64,000 bases of DNA from RGIG1995 sp045652425 (lineage in GTDB: Bacteria; Bacillota; Clostridia; Oscillospirales; CAG-272). This document shows positions 52,001 to 60,369 of this stretch, piece after piece (the first letter of the stretch is position 1; each line of letters begins with the position of its first letter). Under the pieces are notes generated by a model. It was not told where the DNA came from. It saw only the letters and a program-made list of their open reading frames with translations, and did not search any database. Location of the stretch: contig JAZRUG010000032.1 of the NCBI GenBank assembly GCA_045652425.1, positions 1-64,000 of the forward strand, written 5' to 3'. The position numbers and the translations under genes were made by a program.

Positions 52001-55000
52001 TTCATCACTGTTTTATCAAATTCCAAACTTACAGCCTTCACATAAACAGTAATTTCAACACTTGCCGTAAATTCTTCACACGTTGCGGTAATTGTAGTAG
52101 TACCTGAACTTACGCCATAAATTACACCTACAGCATCTACAGTAGCAACGTTTTCATTTGATGAAGAATATTTCACGTTTCTTCTTGTTGTGTTTTCGGG
52201 TGTAAAGGTTACTTTTGTAGATAAAGTTTCGCCTGCTGCCAAGAGTGAGTTTTCTTCTTTTAACTGAAGCTCAATATTCTCAAGAGGAACGTATTCAATT
52301 ACTTCAAAAGAAATATAATTGGAAACAGCTCTGTCTTTTGAGTATACATATACATCTGCATTTCCAACTCCAACAGGGGTAACAAGACCGTTTTCGTCAA
52401 CAGTGATTACGTTTTCGTCGTTACTCTCGTATACAAATCTGTCTAAACCAAGTTGAACAGGTTTATTTGTAGGAGTAATCTGATAAGTCATTTCGGTATC
52501 CATCGATACTTCGTATTCGGTAAAGGTAATTTCCGTTGGAAGAATATCACCGGGGATTTCATAGAGATAATAACTCCAAGAGTCATCATTAATTTTCATC
52601 AAATAGGATAAAAAACAATAATTACTGCAATATTTTTGGGTTACACCATTTGGATCTAAAAAGTCAGCTATTTCAGTTCCGTCATACCAAACAGCCTTAT
52701 TTTTTAATGCATCATACTTGATACCAACCGTAAAACCTGAAAACTCAGAAAAATTCATTTTAATCCATTCTGCTTCTTCTTGAGATTCAATGATAACAAA
52801 TGATCCTCCAAGTTGTTCAAGGTAATATTGGTTAATAGCACCATTTGATACTATATATGTTGTACCTGTTTCTTCGCGATATGAAATTTTGTTTATATAA
52901 CTATACAAACTCACACTCGGTACTGTATACGTAAAATTAATACTTCTATCCGGACTTGTTTGATCTACAAATAAATTTTTCAAAAACACACAGTTTTGTG
53001 CCTTTAATTTAGAAGACAAAGTGATAATCTGTCCCTCTAAACCACACTCAACAAATATACATCTATCAGCATTTCCACTAATGTACACCTGACTATACGC
53101 ACCAATTTTGTAGAAGACACTATCATTTACGTTGTTAAAGCTAGCTAAATAAGGATTACTGGTAAAAGCATAACCTACTTTTCCAGAATAAACGTGACGA
53201 TAATACATATTGTTGCCATAATTGAACCTAAAGGTACAATGGTCGGCATGTCCAATTATATTATATAAACCTGTATTACCTGAACTGCCGGTAGCTAGAT
53301 TGGTTATATCAGCGTATTTGAGAGAAATATAACCATTTGAACTTTGAGTAAGTTCAACGTTATACTTATCCATGAGCTGACTCGGGTAAATATAGACAGG
53401 ATTCTCTTTCGTTCCCTCTACCAAGAATTTACCGTTTACAAGCAAGTATGCAATATAGTCGCTTGCATAGGGGTCGTTCGCATCATCTGACCAGAACTGA
53501 ATATGTGTACCGGATTCAACGCGAACGGTTACCCCCTCGTTGATTACTGTCGAATTTGGGATAATATAGAGGTTATCGGCTGTGAGAACCATATCCTCGT
53601 CAATAACGCTCGGCAAAATCTTTCCGCTTCTTACTGTGAGATTGATTTTTGATTCAGAAGTATATACAGTTTCATCAGCTTCATCAAGAGCATTCTTGCA
53701 CGTGATGGTTACGTAGATAGTAAATCTGTAGTCATTGGGACAGTCTTTTGCTATGCGAACGTAAAAAGGATTTTCCCAACCTGTAAGAAGTTCGTCTGTA
53801 TATATTTTTCCGCAATCCTGAGTTGAATAAGTTCCTACAGAGCCATAGTTCACAGTAGGATTGATGAATGTAATATAGGGGTCAGCAACGCCGTTGTTGT
53901 TTGCATTTATCGATACTACAGTATCTTCACTCATTCCCCAACGGTTACGAAGTGTAAGTCCGAGAGCAACTGTTTCACCAGCATCAATGACACCATCACC
54001 ATTATTCACCTTGTCTTTGTCATTTTTGAATCCTTCGGTATCAAAAGCAGCAAAATCCTGAACTGACACTTCGGGTTTCGGAAGTTTTGTCAATGCAGCA
54101 TCAAGATTTACAATTTGAGGAAGATTGTGGGGCATTCCATTTACAGTATGCTCCTTGGGGTTGATACAAGTAGCGTGATAATCGGAGGTACATGCAAGCT
54201 GACCGTAAATAAACTTGGTAGGATACATATCACGGTCCTTAAATTCACTTCTTAAAATAGCCGCAATAGCAGAAACGGTAGGCGCCGCCATAGACGTACC
54301 GCTGAGTATACCATATTGGTTGTTGGGTAACGTACTCATTATAGCTTCACCTGGGGCATAAAGCTCATATTCAACACCGTTGAACGCTTTTGCATCCCAG
54401 TTCGAGAATGAGGATTCAACACCGTTTTCGTCAACACTCATTACACCGAGAACGTATGTAAGTCCTGCAGGATAATTAGGAAGCGGATTCAGATAATTAT
54501 CTGTTTCTTCATTAGGCATACCACTGTTACCCGCAGAGGCTACAAGTACGCATCTGCTGTATGCAACAGCGAGCGCATCTTGTACTGCAATAGAACAAGC
54601 TGTACCGCCGAATGACATATTAATTATTTCAGCGCCGTTTTCATAAGCGTAAAGAACAGCTTTCGCTATTGTCGCCTGATTAAGCGTACCGTTTGCTGCT
54701 GCCGCTTTGATGGGCATTATCTTTACGTTGGAAGCAATACCCACAACACCCACGTTGTTGTTCTGCGCGGCAATAACACCAGCAACGTGCGTTCCGTGTC
54801 CGTTGTCATCGTCGCCGTTGCCCTTGCCTGCTACAAGGTTTACACCGTAGTAGTCGTCAATGTAGCCGTTATTGTCGTCATCTTTGCCGTTTCCGGCAAT
54901 TTCTTTAGTGTTTACCCAAATGTTTTCGGAAAGATCCTCGTGGTCATAGTCAACACCGGTATCAATAACAGCTACGATTACAGACGAGCTTCCCCCAACC

Positions 55001-55986
55001 TCTTCAACCTTATCCAAGCCGTCGGTTACGCCGCAGTGGTGCATGTGCCACTGCTTGTTGTGATATGGGTTTTTGTGATGTCCCCATTTTTCAAAACATT
55101 CTTTGCAAATATCTATATTCGCTGTTTCAATTTCGAAATTGTATTCAACAAGTTTTACTTCATCAAGCAAACGGAGTCCGTCTATAGTAGTTGCAACGTC
55201 TGTTCCCTCTACAAGCTTTGCTTCGTACCAAGTCTGTTTTTCCATGGGTACAACGGGTGTGAGAAGTGCCACGCCGTACTTCTTCATACCCTCGGTTATT
55301 TTTCCCTCAAGGGTGTTGTTAAGTTTGATAAGTACACTTTCGTCACTATACTTGACAGTTCCGTTTTCAACAAGCTCGGGATATACTTCGTCAAAAGGCT
55401 TCGTCATTGCACCGTTTTCGTCATACGTACCGTCATTATCTTTGACTGTCTCCGAAGTATCGGCTACAAGAGGCGCTTTGTTTGTGCCTAAATTAACAAT
55501 ACCCGAATCGTTGTTTGCATTTGTTGAGGTCTTGTTGTTATCCAATCCTTGAATAAGCTCTTCAACATAGTCGTTGATTTCTTCGTCGGTCATATTTTCG
55601 GTGTTTTCACCGTTACCGAGAACTTCAACAACTTTTTCAAACTCTTCTCTGCTTCCTAATGCAGATTCATTCTTTTCGTTTGTTACGGTCTTATTGTTAT
55701 CCAATCCTTGAATAAGCTCTTCAACATAGTCGTTGATTTCTTCGTCGGTCATATTTTCGGTGTTTTCACCGTTGCCGAGAACTTCAACAACTTTTTCAAG
55801 CTCTTCTCTGCTTCCTAATGCAGATTCTTCAAACTTTTGGAGTGTGTTTGCATTACCATTTTCCTTGGGCAATACTTTTACCGTGTCCGAAGTCGGAACT
55901 TTCGCGCATCCGACAACACCTAAAAGCATTATTGCCGCAAGAAGAAATGCTAACGTTCTTCTTGGGAATAAATGCATTTTTTTCAT
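49057..55986 (-). CDS. Giant subtilisin-like lipoprotein protease with dockerin
   Basis: A 2309-residue S8-family serine protease on the cell surface. Residues 1-27 form a lipoprotein signal with lipobox VVGC (Cys27). Then come two 53-residue repeats (54-159), an I9-like propeptide (about 218-295), a Cys/His-rich strip (about 293-322) and the catalytic domain with Asp342 (VIDTGVD), His397 (GHGTHVAG) and Ser565 (SGTSMAAP). Further modules: beta-helix (about 796-1020), C-type-lectin-like (about 1040-1100), three Big_2-like domains (about 1150-1400), an RCC1-like propeller (about 1400-1690), an Ig-like domain, a late beta-helix-type piece with NYWGT (about 1888), FN3 (about 2033-2133), and a dockerin with calcium loops at 2245-2256 and 2279-2290. 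ATG follows GGAGG. It heads an operon with the cohesin-like protein. Confidence 0.88.
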   Translation of the reverse strand: MKKMHLFPRRTLAFLLAAIMLLGVVGCAKVPTSDTVKVLPKENGNANTLQKFEESALGSREELEKVVEVLGNGENTENMTDEEINDYVEELIQGLDNNKTVTNEKNESALGSREEFEKVVEVLGNGENTENMTDEEINDYVEELIQGLDNNKTSTNANNDSGIVNLGTNKAPLVADTSETVKDNDGTYDENGAMTKPFDEVYPELVENGTVKYSDESVLIKLNNTLEGKITEGMKKYGVALLTPVVPMEKQTWYEAKLVEGTDVATTIDGLRLLDEVKLVEYNFEIETANIDICKECFEKWGHHKNPYHNKQWHMHHCGVTDGLDKVEEVGGSSSVIVAVIDTGVDYDHEDLSENIWVNTKEIAGNGKDDDNNGYIDDYYGVNLVAGKGNGDDDNGHGTHVAGVIAAQNNNVGVVGIASNVKIMPIKAAAANGTLNQATIAKAVLYAYENGAEIINMSFGGTACSIAVQDALAVAYSRCVLVASAGNSGMPNEETDNYLNPLPNYPAGLTYVLGVMSVDENGVESSFSNWDAKAFNGVEYELYAPGEAIMSTLPNNQYGILSGTSMAAPTVSAIAAILRSEFKDRDMYPTKFIYGQLACTSDYHATCINPKEHTVNGMPHNLPQIVNLDAALTKLPKPEVSVQDFAAFDTEGFKNDKDKVNNGDGVIDAGETVALGLTLRNRWGMSEDTVVSINANNNGVADPYITFINPTVNYGSVGTYSTQDCGKIYTDELLTGWENPFYVRIAKDCPNDYRFTIYVTITCKNALDEADETVYTSESKINLTVRSGKILPSVIDEDMVLTADNLYIIPNSTVINEGVTVRVESGTHIQFWSDDANDPYASDYIAYLLVNGKFLVEGTKENPVYIYPSQLMDKYNVELTQSSNGYISLKYADITNLATGSSGNTGLYNIIGHADHCTFRFNYGNNMYYRHVYSGKVGYAFTSNPYLASFNNVNDSVFYKIGAYSQVYISGNADRCIFVECGLEGQIITLSSKLKAQNCVFLKNLFVDQTSPDRSINFTYTVPSVSLYSYINKISYREETGTTYIVSNGAINQYYLEQLGGSFVIIESQEEAEWIKMNFSEFSGFTVGIKYDALKNKAVWYDGTEIADFLDPNGVTQKYCSNYCFLSYLMKINDDSWSYYLYEIPGDILPTEITFTEYEVSMDTEMTYQITPTNKPVQLGLDRFVYESNDENVITVDENGLVTPVGVGNADVYVYSKDRAVSNYISFEVIEYVPLENIELQLKEENSLLAAGETLSTKVTFTPENTTRRNVKYSSSNENVATVDAVGVIYGVSSGTTTITATCEEFTASVEITVYVKAVSLEFDKTVMKIALSESAVEFPMIITNEGAEPELNWRLTDSNVVVIDDDKLIPKTAGTSTLVVKDERSGLVATCLINVSDNDYSPIKKIDIRYSETYREGITMILLENGELYCRSESVNWTVSNVDDFSISYCSPEYPMLLKKDGSVEYVYRTDGSSKSISGFEGLNIKSVACYKISTYTFSFYTYFVITEDGKVYAKGENGNILGVGSSDAVKSTAELVQLPEKVIDIVCGYNITYFHTENGNVYCADSTRLYPTKIAENIVELYAGNIGSLSTCYARNTDGEWCSISSSGVTVRKSPAEQFDSFKVYKSDSTAIGVLNGGVYTFKSGSDSITKVPGITNAIDVFAYDGMHYVVTPEALLCFNDGETPYVVHLKPLLVENLTLTATNLSEYLVLSDENLVLTFNKALKNVSLVLYARDEQVVAIPRIENVNDVILSSAIFEEGVEYTLLFSAGDLAGAEGVTNAEDITITFTYKAPETDTEIEEDTEIETEEKEPVIHDSVLDTTIERIYTAESFVAKLQSLLAELQINPNFYGNAILNPISTDTDVTHWLRPIAPTVTAGAYSEIPLAENYWGTTNERAIELQMVDYSDFITYNRLMYAPYLTEAPENTFPFVTSVSLINKTGEVVTTVGNEEVTFRVTFNRDMDTSIPLRFTFGSAYPYADYTVEGSYVDARTWEGKYTLTTVIENGNQFVAISNGCSATEDLTLQPDNARFAFVIDTTAAQALIMQGEATDTGINLRWTQDDFDTLMGYNVYRSTSLNGLYQRVNKTVIPFDTMEFFDDTVEPGVVYYYNFTVVKTDLTESTPSGKITIMSKDTMAPNIYHSPVYSATMGQNLIISADVTDNLTISYANLYFRTKGQTEWKTVRMNNLNDKYSAIIPASSLELEGLEYYIEAFDGVSYTYRGSASEPYAVTVKESIDKNSLGDVDGDGTVTNKDALILLLAISHKYNMTEDEFKRADLNSDEQLSAVEALRILHYVTGKVGSLDMTA
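55510..55827 (-). repeat. Tandem repeat of 2 x 159 bases inside the protease gene
   Basis: Copies 55669-55827 and 55510-55668 encode the 53-residue unit starting ESALGSRE and ending near NNKT plus a short spacer. The DNA is almost identical over most of its length, with a few changes, which points to recent duplication. The unit is acidic and lies between the lipid anchor and the propeptide. Confidence 0.9.
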
Positions 55987-56073
55987 GACATATCCTCCAT
56001 TGCACTATGTACAAATCTATTTATTGGGTTATTTGTATAAAAACACAAAAAAGTAAATATTTATACAGTTTAT

Positions 56074-56102
56074 ATTCTATTACTTTTCGAGAGGAATGTC
56101 AA
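56074..56102 (-). promoter_or_regulatory. Sigma-A promoter of the protease-cohesin operon
   Basis: Read leftward: TTGACA (56102-56097), a 17-base spacer and TAGAAT (56079-56074). The leader is about 80 bases. Confidence 0.7.
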
Positions 56103-56134
56103 TTGATATTGTTCACAAAAAAATATGCTTATAC

Positions 56135-57436
56135 TTATATAACTTTCCTTATGTTATACTTCGCGTTAAGCACGAGCCAGTTTTGCGGGAACCATTCCAT
56201 CAAATTCCAATACCCTACGCCGTATAAATTGTATTCGGGTACGAGCTTTAATTTTTCGTCGATACTCCTTGCGTCATCAAACCATACTACATGTTCCGTT
56301 CCATTTTCCGTATAGTTGAAAAAAGGTGTCTGCGCCACTTCGTCAAAGTTTATACTTACACCTTTTTCTATTGCTAAATCAACCGCTTCAACGTTGGATA
56401 TTTTTTGAGCTTTCGTTGTTCCCATCTGATAAGGTAAAGGCCAGTCATACGCGTAATTTGGCACTCCTAAAAATATCTTTTCGGGGTTTATTACACCAAC
56501 ACCGTAGTTCAGCACCCTCTCTACTTCATTTAAGGGAGCTACTGCCATTGGAGGTCCAAATGTATATCCCCATTCGTACGTCATAAGCAAAACATAATCG
56601 CTTACCGCGCCTATACCGCCGTAATCGTGCGACTCATATAATCCACCGGGTTGATCCCCCGACGCTTTCGGTATAAGCGCGGTAATCAATATATATCCGT
56701 TTTCATTTAATGCAATCCCGAGACGTCTTACGAAATCTGTATATTTATCTCTGTTTGCACCGTCAAGATACTCAAAATCCACGTCAAAACCGTAATAATT
56801 CTTCTCGTTCATTCTTGTAATTATGTTTTGAATAAGCACATCTTGCGCCTGTCGGTTGTTTAGAAATGCGTTACCAAGCTCACTACTGAAAACTCCTGCT
56901 TCGGTTAAGGTTGATAGGTGCATTATCGGAGCTACACCGTATTCTCGCGCGAGTGATATTATCTCGTCTTCGTCAAGTCCGAAATCGGTTATTCCTCTAT
57001 CCACAAGCTGTCCATCGGGGGTGAATCCGTATGTGAATAGTGTTATGTATGTCAAATACGGCAGGGTTCTTATAAGCGTATCTCGTTCAACAAATGGATA
57101 TATATATCCGTTTACAGCTATTTCTCCTTGTTTCTCGGTCGTATAATCTATTATTATCGTTTGCCCTGCGAATATTTCGTCTCTTCCTTTAAGTATAGGG
57201 TTATTGCGGAGAAGCTGATTCACAGATACTCCGTAACTGTTCGCAATCCCTTCAAGTGTATCTCCCAGCTGTACTGTATAAACTTGTTCGGGATACAAAA
57301 TAACTATAGTCTGACCAACAGTTATTTTTCCCTCTTCGTTAAGCTCATTTTGCGATATAAGTCTCGACAACGGTACACCGTATTCTCGGGCTATAGAATC
57401 AAGAGTATCCCCCGGCTGAACAACATAAATTATCAT
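56135..57436 (-). CDS. LysM and GH18 peptidoglycan hydrolase, YaaH/SleL type
   Basis: A 433-residue protein: LysM 1 (2-46, IIYVVQPGDTLDSIAREYG), LysM 2 (52-97, VYTVQLGDTLEGIANSYG) and a glycoside hydrolase family 18 barrel (about 108-420). The catalytic DxxDxDxE motif ends in FDVDFE at 217-222 with Glu222 as acid. No signal peptide, as in Bacillus SleL and YaaH, which are spore proteins placed from the mother cell. It is expected to cut cortex peptidoglycan during germination. ATG at 57436 follows AGGGGAG; a longer frame to 57529 lies over the ahcY terminator and is rejected. No clear sigma-A promoter was seen, which fits sporulation control but does not prove it. Confidence 0.87.
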   Translation of the reverse strand: MIIYVVQPGDTLDSIAREYGVPLSRLISQNELNEEGKITVGQTIVILYPEQVYTVQLGDTLEGIANSYGVSVNQLLRNNPILKGRDEIFAGQTIIIDYTTEKQGEIAVNGYIYPFVERDTLIRTLPYLTYITLFTYGFTPDGQLVDRGITDFGLDEDEIISLAREYGVAPIMHLSTLTEAGVFSSELGNAFLNNRQAQDVLIQNIITRMNEKNYYGFDVDFEYLDGANRDKYTDFVRRLGIALNENGYILITALIPKASGDQPGGLYESHDYGGIGAVSDYVLLMTYEWGYTFGPPMAVAPLNEVERVLNYGVGVINPEKIFLGVPNYAYDWPLPYQMGTTKAQKISNVEAVDLAIEKGVSINFDEVAQTPFFNYTENGTEHVVWFDDARSIDEKLKLVPEYNLYGVGYWNLMEWFPQNWLVLNAKYNIRKVI

Positions 57437-57483
57437 ATTAATCTCCCCTAAAGCAAAAATATATACTATTATCTTATTCGACG

Positions 57484-57523
57484 AAAAAATAAAGGTGCAG
57501 TCCATAATAAGCGAACTGCACCT
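57484..57523 (-). terminator. Terminator of ahcY
   Basis: Read leftward, AGGTGCAGT (57523-57515) pairs with ACTGCACCT (57501-57493), followed by a T-rich tail TTATTTTTT. Confidence 0.82.
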
Positions 57524-57536
57524 ATGCAATATATTT

Positions 57537-58778
57537 TTATTCAGCTTTATTCAGATATTCAATCTGTTCATTTGAAAGTTTATCTATTGAAACGCCGAGA
57601 GCTTTTAATTTTAATTCTGCAACCTTTTGGTCGATTTCTACGGGAACACTATAGAGTTTATGTTCCAAAGCACCTTCCGTTTTTACAAGATATTCTAGGC
57701 ATTTTGCCTGAAGGCTGAAGCTCATATCCATTATTTCTGCGGGGTGTCCGTTTCCTGCCGCGAGGTTAACAAGTCTGCCCTCCGCCATAAGATTAAGCAC
57801 TCTGCCGTCAGCCATTTTATAGCCTACGATATTGGGCTTTCTGTCAAATACTTCTATAGCACATTCTTTCAACGCCTTCTTATCAATTTCACAATCGAAA
57901 TGACCTGAATTGGAAATAAGAACGCCGTCTTTCATAACCTCAAAATGTTCTTTTCTTATAACGTCGCAACAGCCTGTAACGGTTATAAACAAATCGCCTA
58001 TTCTCGCCGCATCGTCCATCTTCATTACGGTAAATCCGTCCATTACAGCTTCAATAGCCTTAACGTTGTCAATTTCTGTAATTACGGGTATACCGCCCAT
58101 ACCTTTAACGCGCATAGCAATACCCTTACCGCACCAACCGTACCCTGCAATTACAACTGTTTTTCCTGCGATAATCAAGTTTGTACTATTCATTATACCG
58201 TCTAACGTCGATTGCCCTGTTCCGTAACGGTTATCAAAAAGATGCTTACAGTCAGCGTCGTTTATATTAATCATTGTATAATCGAGTTTTCCTTGAGCCT
58301 GTTTTGCCTTAAGTCTATGAATACCCGTTGTTGTCTCTTCACAACCGCCGATAAGATTCTTACCATATTCGCGACACTCACCTTGAAGGAGATTTATCAA
58401 ATCGCCGCCGTCGTCTATCATAACGTGAGGACAAAGAGAGAGTGTTTTCTTCAGGTGTTCTTTATATTCCTCTTCATTTACTCCACGCCAAGCGTTAACC
58501 TCAAAACCTTCGGCAACAAGAGCCGCCGCAACGTCATCTTGTGTCGAAAGAGGATTACAACCGGTAACATATACTTCCGCTCCGCCTGCCTTCAAAACCT
58601 TTGCAAGAAACGCGGTCTTTGCTTCAAGGTGAATAGACATAGATATTTTTTTACCTGCAAAAGGTTGGGTTTCCTCAAATTCTTTCTTGATTATATTCAA
58701 AACAGGCATATAGCTTTCTACCCATTTTATTTTATCCGCGCCCGAGGGAGCAAGATTTATATCCTTGATATTACTCAT
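57537..58778 (-). CDS. ahcY: S-adenosylhomocysteine hydrolase
   Basis: Splits S-adenosylhomocysteine into adenosine and homocysteine, with bound NAD+. At 413 residues it is the shorter archaeal/Thermotoga-like form without the extra loop of the eukaryotic enzyme. Motifs include MSIHLEAKTAFLAKVL, DDGGDLINLL, GCEETTTGIHRL, DNRYGTGQSTLDGI, the NAD-binding GYGWCGKGIAMR and NSGHFDCEIDKKAL. ATG follows TAAGGAGAG. No SAH riboswitch was seen upstream; a normal promoter is present. It is divergent from pgk. Confidence 0.94.
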   Translation of the reverse strand: MSNIKDINLAPSGADKIKWVESYMPVLNIIKKEFEETQPFAGKKISMSIHLEAKTAFLAKVLKAGGAEVYVTGCNPLSTQDDVAAALVAEGFEVNAWRGVNEEEYKEHLKKTLSLCPHVMIDDGGDLINLLQGECREYGKNLIGGCEETTTGIHRLKAKQAQGKLDYTMININDADCKHLFDNRYGTGQSTLDGIMNSTNLIIAGKTVVIAGYGWCGKGIAMRVKGMGGIPVITEIDNVKAIEAVMDGFTVMKMDDAARIGDLFITVTGCCDVIRKEHFEVMKDGVLISNSGHFDCEIDKKALKECAIEVFDRKPNIVGYKMADGRVLNLMAEGRLVNLAAGNGHPAEIMDMSFSLQAKCLEYLVKTEGALEHKLYSVPVEIDQKVAELKLKALGVSIDKLSNEQIEYLNKAE

Positions 58779-58815
58779 AATTCTCTCCTTAAAATTTTGC
58801 TTTCTTCCGAATCAT

Positions 58816-58844
58816 ATTATAACAGATTTTACTTATTTAGTCAA
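58816..58844 (-). promoter_or_regulatory. Sigma-A promoter of ahcY
   Basis: Read leftward: TTGACT (58844-58839), a 17-base spacer and TATAAT (58821-58816). Confidence 0.75.
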
Positions 58845-58942
58845 TTTTTTTGCATAATTTTATGTTTTTTTAATATAATTTACTTTATCAATCTTCTTTT
58901 TTTGTTAAATTTGTAATTATTTTGTTTTTTTAACAAAAAATA

Positions 58943-58971
58943 TTGTAAAACGAAAATTTCTGTGCTATAAT
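58943..58971 (+). promoter_or_regulatory. Promoter of pgk-tpiA
   Basis: TTGTAA (58943-58948), a 17-base spacer and TATAAT (58966-58971), 70 bases before the pgk ATG. The leader contains the inverted repeat TTGATAC/GATATCAA (58979-58996 region). Confidence 0.65.
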
Positions 58972-59040
58972 AAATAAGATTGATACAGATATCAATTTGA
59001 TTAGTTTGAAAAAAATAAAATAATTATATGAGGTGAAAAA

Positions 59041-60342
59041 ATGTACAACAAGAAATCTATTAAAGATGTAGCTGTTGCCGGCAAAAAAGTTATCGCTAGA
59101 TGCGACTTCAACGTACCTATGCAGGACGGCGTAATCACCGACGACAAGAGAATTGTTGGAGCTCTTCCCACAATCAAATATCTTGTAGACAACGGTGCGG
59201 CAGTTATTCTCTGCTCACACATGGGACGCCCCCACAATATCCTCAATGAAACTTTGAAGCTCAGCAAGAAGGACAAGAAAAAAATCGATGCTCTTCCCGA
59301 AGAAGAGAGAGAAGCTGCAGCTGCAAAAATCCTCGCAAAAGCAAAAGATGAATTCACTACCCTTTCTCTCGCACCTGTTGCAAAGAGGATCTCCGAGCTT
59401 CTCGGTAAAGAAGTAATTATGGCAAAAGACGTTGTAGGAGAAGACGCAATGGCTAAAGCTAAAGCGCTCAAGTCCGGCGAAGTTATGCTTCTCGAAAACG
59501 TTCGTTTCCACGAAGAAGAAGAAAAGAATAACGAAGAATTCGCAAAGAAGCTCGCTTCTATGGCTGATATCTACGTTAACGATGCATTCGGTACAGCTCA
59601 CAGAGCTCATGCTACAACAGCAGGTATCGCTCAGTTCTGCCCCGAAATGCCTGCAGTTTGCGGAACTCTTATCCAGAAAGAAATCGACGTTATGGGCGGC
59701 GCTCTTTCCGAACCCAAGCGTCCTTTCGTTGCTATCCTCGGCGGCGCAAAGGTTTCCGACAAGATTGGTGTTATCGAAAACCTTATCAACAAAGTTGACA
59801 CACTTATCGTTGGCGGCGCTATGGCTTACACCTTTAACAAGGCTCTCGGCTACGAAATCGCTGATTCAAAATTCGAAGAAGACAAACTTGACCTTGCTCT
59901 TGAACTTATGAAGAAAGCAGAAGCTAAAGGCGTAAAATTCTTGCTTCCCGTTGATAACCGCGCAGGCGACAAGTTTGATAACGACTGCAACGTACTTGTT
60001 GTTAGTTCCGAAAAAATTCCTGCTGGTTATATGGGCCTCGATATTGGTCCCAAGACAGAAGAACTTTTTGCAGATGCTATTAAGAGCGCAGGTACAGTTA
60101 TCTGGAACGGTCCTATGGGTGTGTTTGAGTTCGAAACATTTGCAAACGGTACAAAAGCGGTTGCAAAGGCTGTTGCTGAAAGCAATGCAATCTCCATCAT
60201 TGGTGGCGGCGACTCTGCGGCAGCAGTTGAATTGCTCGGTTACGCTGACAAAATGACTCACATCTCTACCGGTGGCGGCGCATCTCTCGAATTCCTTGAA
60301 GGTAAAGACCTCCCCGGAATCTCTTGCCTTAACGACAAATAA
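59041..60342 (+). CDS. pgk: Phosphoglycerate kinase
   Basis: Glycolytic enzyme that makes ATP from 1,3-bisphosphoglycerate. It has 433 residues, longer than the usual about 395, because about 36 extra residues rich in Lys, Glu and Ala sit between HMGRPHNIL (near residue 61) and LSLAPVAKRISELLG. Otherwise standard: RCDFNVPMQDG at the N-terminus, ENVRFHEEEEKN, FVAILGGAKVSDKIGV, IWNGPMGVFE and STGGGASLEFLEG at the end. The codon choice (GTT, AAG, CTC and GCA rich) looks that of a highly expressed gene. ATG follows ATGAGGTGA. tpiA follows 27 bases later. Confidence 0.96.
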   Translation: MYNKKSIKDVAVAGKKVIARCDFNVPMQDGVITDDKRIVGALPTIKYLVDNGAAVILCSHMGRPHNILNETLKLSKKDKKKIDALPEEEREAAAAKILAKAKDEFTTLSLAPVAKRISELLGKEVIMAKDVVGEDAMAKAKALKSGEVMLLENVRFHEEEEKNNEEFAKKLASMADIYVNDAFGTAHRAHATTAGIAQFCPEMPAVCGTLIQKEIDVMGGALSEPKRPFVAILGGAKVSDKIGVIENLINKVDTLIVGGAMAYTFNKALGYEIADSKFEEDKLDLALELMKKAEAKGVKFLLPVDNRAGDKFDNDCNVLVVSSEKIPAGYMGLDIGPKTEELFADAIKSAGTVIWNGPMGVFEFETFANGTKAVAKAVAESNAISIIGGGDSAAAVELLGYADKMTHISTGGGASLEFLEGKDLPGISCLNDK

Positions 60343-60369
60343 TTCATTAACGATTGAAGGTATAATAAA

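Noticed and set aside
54787..55552. Rightward frames of 150-234 codons opposite the protease N-terminus
   Set aside because: The protease domain on the other strand has an intact catalytic triad here. The opposite frames lack start signals and family features.
55510..55827. CRISPR array
   Set aside because: Only two long in-frame copies inside a gene and no spacers. No repeat-spacer array or cas gene is seen anywhere in the window.
58779..59040. SAH riboswitch in front of ahcY
   Set aside because: The spacer is A+T-rich with two ordinary promoters; the G+C-rich SAH aptamer elements are absent.
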